Origin: Mycobacterium intracellulare ATCC 13950
GTDB taxonomy: Bacteria; Actinomycetota; Actinomycetes; Mycobacteriales; Mycobacteriaceae
Assembly: GCF_000277125.1 (NCBI RefSeq)
Contig: NC_016946.1
Span: 1,674,001 to 1,738,000 of the forward strand
Length of the DNA: 64,000 nucleotides
Direction: 5' to 3'
The notes beneath the pieces are model-generated. The model was not told the origin of the DNA and made no database searches. It was given only the letters and a program-made list of their open reading frames with translations. The position numbers were made by a program, and so were the translations under genes. Below, piece by piece: positions 62,386 to 64,000 of the stretch (the first letter of the stretch is position 1; every line of letters starts with the position of its first letter).

Positions 62386-64000
62386 ATGTTGGCTGGACTC
62401 GCCTTTGGCTCGGAGATCAAACGTTTCGGCCGTAGCCGCTTGACGCGCGTGGCGATCGTCGTACTGATGCTGCTACCCCTGGTGTACGGGGCGCTGTACC
62501 TGTGGGCGTTCTGGGATCCGTTCGGCCACACCAACAAGATGCCCGTGGCGTTGGTCAACTCCGATCGTGGTGCCGTCGTATCCGGGCAACAGTTCAACGC
62601 CGGCGCGGAGATCGCCAAGAGCCTTACCGCGGACGGCGGCCTTGACTGGCACGTCGTGGACCTAGCGGAGGCACGCAACGGAGTCGACCACGGCAAGTAC
62701 TACTTCATGGTCGAATTACCGCCCGATTTCAGCGCGGCCATTGCGTCGCCGGTGACCGGGCAACCCAAGAAGGCCAACCTGATCGCCGTCTACAACGACG
62801 CCAACAACTACATCTCGACGAGTATCGGTCGTACTGCCATCGGCCAGGTGCTCAACGCCGTGTCCAGCCGGATCTCGGGACAGGCCGTCAATCAGATGCT
62901 GTCGGTGGTGGTTTCGTCGGGATCGGGGATCAAGCAGGCCGCAGACGGGGCCGCGCAACTCGACGACGGCGCCGGTCAGCTGGTGTCCGGCCTGGATACC
63001 GCGCGGTCCGGATCGGCAACGCTTGCCACGGGCGCCAAGCAACTGTCAGACGGAATCAACCAGGCCACCGACCCGCTGCTCGCGGTGACCAAGGCGGTGT
63101 CGCAAATCGGCGGCAGCACGCAGCAATTGCAACAGGGCGCGGCAGCTCTTGCGCAGGCCAACGACCAACTCGGTGCCATCGCCGGGGCGCAGGATGCCGC
63201 CGCAAACTCGCTGTCATCGGTGATCGACCAGCTCTCCGCACGACAGGATCCGCTGGCGAACAACCTGCGCGGCATCCAGGATCAGCTCCGGGGTCACCAA
63301 TTCACGCCTCAGATCCGCCAGCAGCTCACCGACGCGCAGAACGCGGCGATCGCCATGACATCGGGGTTACGGAACCCGGGCAGCCCCCTGGGGTCGGCGC
63401 TCGATCAGGTCGGCAGCAAGGGACAGGAGCTGACGAACAAGCTCACCCAGCTGCGCGACGGAGCCCAGCAAGTCGCCACCGGCAACGCCGAATTGGCCGG
63501 TGGCATCGCCAAGCTCGACGACGGCGCACGACAACTCAAGGCGGGATCGGCCGAGCTGGCGACCAAACTCGCCGACGGGGCCAAGCAGGTACCCAACTGG
63601 ACAAGCCAGCAAAAGGATGCGGTCGCCGAAACCATTGGTGGTCCGGTGCAACTCGAGGCTTCACATGAGAACGCCGCGCCCAACTTCGGCACCGGGATGG
63701 CTCCGTTCTTCCTCACGCTCGCCTTGTTCTTCGGTGCGTTGGTGCTGTGGATGGTGCTGCGGCCCTTGCAGACTCGCCCGATCGCGGCGGAGGTGCTCGC
63801 ATTCCGCGTGGTGCTCGCCAGCTACCTGCCCGCCGCCGCGATCGCGCTATTCCAAGCCGTCATTCTCTACTGCGTGGTCCGGTTCGCCCTCGGTATGCAC
63901 GCCGTCCATCCGGCGGCCATGCTGGGGTTCATGGTGCTGATCTCCGGTGCGTTCGTAGCCGCGACGCAGGCGATCAACGCGCTTGTCGGTCCAGCGGTGG
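62386..64000 (+). CDS. YhgE/Pip-family membrane protein (5' part, runs off window)
   Basis: The visible 538 residues begin with a basic segment and a membrane helix (VAIVVLMLLPLVYGALYLWAF, about 22-42), followed by the YhgE/Pip start MPVALVNSDRGAVVSGQQ. A long extracytoplasmic region has repeated Gln/Ala/Asp/Gly heptads (QLDDGAGQLVSG, KLDDGARQLKAG), the coiled-coil type of this family, and two or more C-terminal helices begin near residue 440. The gene has no stop before 64000. It starts three bases after the ATPase gene and is likely its partner in secretion or efflux. Confidence 0.88.
   Translation, partial: MLAGLAFGSEIKRFGRSRLTRVAIVVLMLLPLVYGALYLWAFWDPFGHTNKMPVALVNSDRGAVVSGQQFNAGAEIAKSLTADGGLDWHVVDLAEARNGVDHGKYYFMVELPPDFSAAIASPVTGQPKKANLIAVYNDANNYISTSIGRTAIGQVLNAVSSRISGQAVNQMLSVVVSSGSGIKQAADGAAQLDDGAGQLVSGLDTARSGSATLATGAKQLSDGINQATDPLLAVTKAVSQIGGSTQQLQQGAAALAQANDQLGAIAGAQDAAANSLSSVIDQLSARQDPLANNLRGIQDQLRGHQFTPQIRQQLTDAQNAAIAMTSGLRNPGSPLGSALDQVGSKGQELTNKLTQLRDGAQQVATGNAELAGGIAKLDDGARQLKAGSAELATKLADGAKQVPNWTSQQKDAVAETIGGPVQLEASHENAAPNFGTGMAPFFLTLALFFGALVLWMVLRPLQTRPIAAEVLAFRVVLASYLPAAAIALFQAVILYCVVRFALGMHAVHPAAMLGFMVLISGAFVAATQAINALVGPAV

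Noticed and set aside
1..64000. Insertion sequences, prophage, tRNA, rRNA or attachment sites
   Set aside because: No transposase, integrase or terminal inverted repeats were recognised, and no cloverleaf or rRNA-like stretch was seen by eye. Weakly conserved small RNAs cannot be excluded without a search.

Overview
This 64-kb, high-GC window comes from a mycobacterium. The signs are an irtA/irtB mycobactin importer behind an IdeR-like iron box, a mycofactocin-type dehydrogenase, many acyl-CoA and P450 enzymes, TANNNT-like promoters, and two tandem arrays of the 53-bp mycobacterial interspersed repetitive unit (MIRU). A slow grower near the M. avium group is plausible, but the species cannot be fixed from the sequence alone. 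I see no rRNA, tRNA, insertion sequence, prophage or CRISPR array. About 60 protein genes fill the window, most in tight operons with 1-20 nt overlaps.

Left part (1-20 kb). A small hypothetical gene and a DCC thiol-disulfide protein are followed by irtA-irtB and a small-molecule kinase. Next comes a very large minus-strand regulator (cyclase, ATPase and LuxR domains), a PNPOx-fold protein, and a mycofactocin-type SDR with an acyl-CoA dehydrogenase. Divergent to these is a beta-oxidation operon (ketoreductase, thiolase, class III CoA-transferase, acyl-CoA dehydrogenase) ending in a GntR regulator. An AraC/DJ-1 regulator then faces a stand-alone DJ-1 protein. Two small genes follow, one of them for a secreted protein.

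Middle part (20-60 kb). This looks like one large catabolic locus made of divergent operons: three acyl-CoA ligases plus three crotonases on the minus strand; a hotdog thioesterase and crotonase; a TetR repressor; an SDR and a DapA-like lyase; a crotonase, two amidohydrolases, a FadD19-like ligase and a two-subunit acyl-CoA dehydrogenase; a third amidohydrolase, an Ltp-like thiolase, a CoA-transferase and a P450; an aldehyde dehydrogenase and a second P450; an SDR, SRPBCC protein, second FadD19-like ligase, thioesterase, isochorismatase-like protein and Rieske oxygenase; two SnoaL-fold proteins, a flavin monooxygenase, an alpha/beta hydrolase and an F420-type luciferase-fold enzyme; and a carboxyltransferase facing a third P450. 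Together these could take a cyclic, probably terpenoid- or steroid-like, hydrophobic acid through hydroxylation, CoA activation, ring cleavage and beta-oxidation. The substrate is not identifiable.

The most interesting observation is a 19-bp palindrome, perfect at 44399-44417 (TACTGTAA, three bases, TTACAGTA). Full or partial copies lie in all six divergent gaps of this locus (27154, 29951, 32400, 44399, 52411, 58713). This suggests one regulon, possibly run by the TetR gene at 29038-29823. The second is the pair of MIRU arrays (27249-27478 and 41716-41927). In both, repeat-encoded mini-ORFs overlap by ATGA and chain translation into the downstream gene.

Right part (60-64 kb). An SDR and a TetR regulator with two operator-like palindromes are followed by an ABC-type ATPase lacking the Walker A lysine and the 5' part of a YhgE/Pip membrane protein that runs off the window.
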